Below, piece after piece: positions 30,149 through 31,475 of a stretch of DNA of 31,475 bases. Numbering within the stretch: the first letter of the stretch is position 1; every line of letters begins with the position of its first letter. Made by a program: the position numbers and the translations under genes. The notes below the pieces were generated by a model. That model saw only the letters and a program-made list of their open reading frames with translations, did not search any database and was not told the DNA's origin. Source of the stretch: an uncultured Actinomycetes bacterium (GTDB lineage: Bacteria; Actinomycetota; Actinomycetes; S36-B12); NCBI GenBank assembly GCA_903848435.1, contig CAINGG010000200.1, positions 1-31,475 on the forward strand, read 5' to 3'.

Positions 30149-30775
30149 ATGGACGCGCGCACGATGCGACGACGCTTCGGCTATCTCCTGCGACGGTTCC
30201 GCCGGCCGATCGCCGCATCCCTTGCCTTTGTGACCGTGCTCGGCGCACTGTCGGTCCTGCGTCCGGCACCGCCCGCGACCATGGACCTGCTGATTGCCGC
30301 TCGCGACCTCCCGGCCGGCACCGTCCTCGAGCCGGCCGACGTCACCTCCCGCGCCTTCGCGCTGGACTCAACGATCCCGGGGGCGATCACCGACGTGGCG
30401 CAGGCGAGCGGACGCACCCTCAGCGCACCGATGGCGGCCGGCGAACCGCTGACACCGTCGAGACTGGTCGATGCCGCGATGTCGTACGACCGGGGGACCT
30501 TCGCCGTACCGGTCCGGCTGGCCGAGGCCGACGTGGCCGGACTCCTTGCCCCGGGAATGCTCATCGACGTCGTGCGTGCGACCCGCGGCACCCCGGAGGT
30601 CGTGGCCGACGGGGTGCGCGTCATCACCGTGCCGCGTCGACCGACCGCGGGTTCCTTCATCGGCTCGGCAGGGAGCGCAGCGAGTAGCCTCATCCTCGTC
30701 GCCGCGGATCGAACTACGGCGATCCGGCTCGCAGCGGCCGGCACCGATGGCAACCTCGCCGTCATCCTCAGGTGA
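30149..30775 (+). CDS. SAF-domain protein, CpaB/RcpC-like, membrane-anchored
   Basis: The 208-residue protein has a very basic N-terminus (about eight Arg in the first 19 residues), one membrane helix (about 22-38) and then a SAF domain (about 46-107: DLLIAARDLPAGTVLEPADV, APMAAGEPLTPSRL). A second small beta domain follows, as in CpaB/RcpC (AVPVRLAEADVAGLLAPGML, DVVRA). CpaB/RcpC proteins act in Flp/Tad pilus assembly, but no pilus gene is nearby. SAF genes next to FmdB and mscL are common in Actinomycetota, so a free-standing envelope role is likely. TAGCGT at 30134-30139 is a possible -10, with the ATG nine bases later. mscL follows after 26 bp. Confidence 0.82.
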   Translation: MDARTMRRRFGYLLRRFRRPIAASLAFVTVLGALSVLRPAPPATMDLLIAARDLPAGTVLEPADVTSRAFALDSTIPGAITDVAQASGRTLSAPMAAGEPLTPSRLVDAAMSYDRGTFAVPVRLAEADVAGLLAPGMLIDVVRATRGTPEVVADGVRVITVPRRPTAGSFIGSAGSAASSLILVAADRTTAIRLAAAGTDGNLAVILR

Positions 30776-30801
30776 GGTCGCCCGCACCCAAGGGAGAGGT
30801 C

Positions 30802-31206
30802 ATGATCAAGGGGTTCAAGGAGTTCGTCTTCCGCGGCAACGTCATCGACCTCGCCGTCGCGGTTGCCGTCGGCACCGCGCTCGCCGCGCTGGTAGCCGCC
30901 ATCACCAAGTCGCTCATCGAGCCCATTGTCGGCTGGATCCTCAGCCTCGTCGGCGGCAGCGATGGCATCGGCGGCACGATCACCCTCGCCCCGGGCTACG
31001 AGGTCAACTTCGCCCTGCTGGTCGGCGGGTTCATCACCTTCTTCGTCACGCTGGCCGCCATCTACGTCTTCTTCGTGGCGCCGATGAACAAGTACCGGCA
31101 GATGACCGGCCAGGCCGAGGTGGACGCTCGGCCCGCCGACGTCAAGCTGCTCGAGGAGATCCGCGACCTGCTCCAGCAGCAGGCCAAGGGGGGTTCCGCC
31201 GGCTGA
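30802..31206 (+). CDS. mscL: Large-conductance mechanosensitive channel
   Basis: MscL opens under membrane tension to release solutes during hypo-osmotic shock. The 134-residue protein starts MIKGFKEFVFRGNVIDLAVA, the hallmark N-terminal helix and TM1, followed by pore-lining GTALAALVAAITKSLIEPIV. A periplasmic loop (LVGGSDGIGGTITLAPGYEV), TM2 (FALLVGGFITFFVTLAAIYV) and the C-terminal bundle ADVKLLEEIRDLLQQQAKGG follow. ATG 30802 has GGGAGAGG seven bases upstream and fits the family; the frame is open 30 bp further up. It follows the SAF gene on the same strand. Confidence 0.97.
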   Translation: MIKGFKEFVFRGNVIDLAVAVAVGTALAALVAAITKSLIEPIVGWILSLVGGSDGIGGTITLAPGYEVNFALLVGGFITFFVTLAAIYVFFVAPMNKYRQMTGQAEVDARPADVKLLEEIRDLLQQQAKGGSAG

Positions 31207-31240
31207 CTACGGGGCGCGGGTTGCGGTCCGCTCCCTCAGC

Positions 31241-31272
31241 GCCGGGCAGTCATGTCAGCACACTCGCCCGGC
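31241..31272. terminator. Possible bidirectional terminator between mscL and the molybdoenzyme gene
   Basis: GCCGGGC (31241-31247) and GCCCGGC (31266-31272) form a 7-bp stem with an 18-base loop between two convergent genes. There is no T run, so it would be a weak or factor-assisted terminator. The right arm abuts the neighbouring stop codon. Confidence 0.3.
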
Positions 31273-31475
31273 TCAGACAGCGGATGCGGACTGCTGCAGG
31301 TAGTTGTCGTAGAGACGCTCGAAGATCAGCGGCGGCACGAGCGGCAACTCCCGGATGCGCACGCCGGTGGCATCGGCGACGGCGTTGGCGATAGCCGGGG
31401 CCACCGGGTCGATGGGCGACTCCGCACATCCCTTCGCTCCAAAGGGGCCGACCGTGTCCTCGTCATCGGCGAAGA
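31273..31475 (-). CDS. Xanthine dehydrogenase family molybdopterin-binding subunit, C-terminal end (runs off right edge)
   Basis: Only the last 66 residues are present, ending at TGA 31273-31275. The piece reads DEDTVGPFGAKGCAESPIDP, then VAPAIANAVADATGVRIREL and PLVPPLIFERL. The GPFGAKGxGE-P block followed by PVAPAIANAV and TGVRI-ELP is the C-terminus of the large molybdopterin subunit in the xanthine dehydrogenase/aldehyde oxidase family. The Glu of GCAESP corresponds to the catalytic Glu of GxGE. Substrate (purine, aldehyde, CO or nicotinate) cannot be told from this piece. It would need the cofactor made with MoaC and MoeA, both encoded 5.5-7 kb to the left. Confidence 0.85.
   Translation of the reverse strand, partial: FADDEDTVGPFGAKGCAESPIDPVAPAIANAVADATGVRIRELPLVPPLIFERLYDNYLQQSASAV

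Noticed and set aside
1..31475. Mobile elements, CRISPR arrays, prophage or a novel defence system
   Set aside because: No transposase, integrase, direct-repeat/spacer series or defence-like gene is visible; all genes but two or three belong to known core families in conserved order.

Overview
The window is chromosomal DNA from a high-GC Gram-positive bacterium (Actinomycetota). Base composition is strongly GC-rich, GTG starts are frequent, neighbouring genes often overlap as ATGA or GTGA, and the gene order is the conserved actinobacterial one: DUF501-ftsB-eno, mazG-mfd, pth-rplY-prs-glmU-tRNA-Gln, ispE-rsmA-tatD-metG-rsmI opposite a protein O-mannosyltransferase, and rimJ-moeA-galU opposite 5-FCL. 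The same blocks occur in Mycobacterium tuberculosis. Family or genus cannot be fixed from this sequence. No insertion sequence, phage, CRISPR array or toxin-antitoxin locus is visible, and the region reads as core genome.

Layout. (1) 1-13067, all minus: tRNA-Gln(UUG), glmU, prs, rplY, pth, cysQ, mfd, a SurA-N-like lipoprotein, mazG, a DUF885 metallopeptidase-like gene, eno, ftsB and a truncated DUF501 gene. Most of these overlap or lie within a few bases of each other. (2) 13156-15428, plus: a membrane acyl-CoA desaturase and a TetR regulator, then a MarR regulator, each with a candidate operator. The MarR gene is preceded by a 16-bp tandem repeat. (3) 15418-20495, minus: ispE, rsmA, tatD, metG and rsmI, then divergently pmt (20532-22100). 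(4) 22114-22798, minus: a small secreted six-cysteine protein of unknown function, a strong terminator and tRNA-Ala(CGC). (5) 22841-26633, minus: a membrane protein, rimJ-like acetyltransferase, moaC, moeA and galU. The 5-FCL gene diverges from galU. (6) 27218-29663, minus: two tandem crcB/Fluc genes and an ABC-2 type permease/ATPase pair. (7) 29720-31206, plus: a perfect CIRCE (HrcA) operator in front of a zinc-ribbon FmdB-family gene, then a SAF-domain protein and mscL. The 3' end of a xanthine-dehydrogenase-family molybdopterin subunit gene enters from the right.

The standout signal is the perfect CIRCE directly upstream of the zinc-ribbon/disordered-tail protein. It puts that gene in the HrcA heat-shock regulon and makes it a likely relative of the redox-regulated chaperone described for M. 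tuberculosis Rv0991c. Second is a repeated promoter architecture: a -10-like hexamer, exactly six bases, then the start codon. It occurs at six genes and implies leaderless transcripts. At galU/5-FCL the two promoters face each other with overlapping -10 elements. Molybdenum-cofactor genes (moaC, moeA) and the partial molybdoenzyme gene lie in the same neighbourhood.
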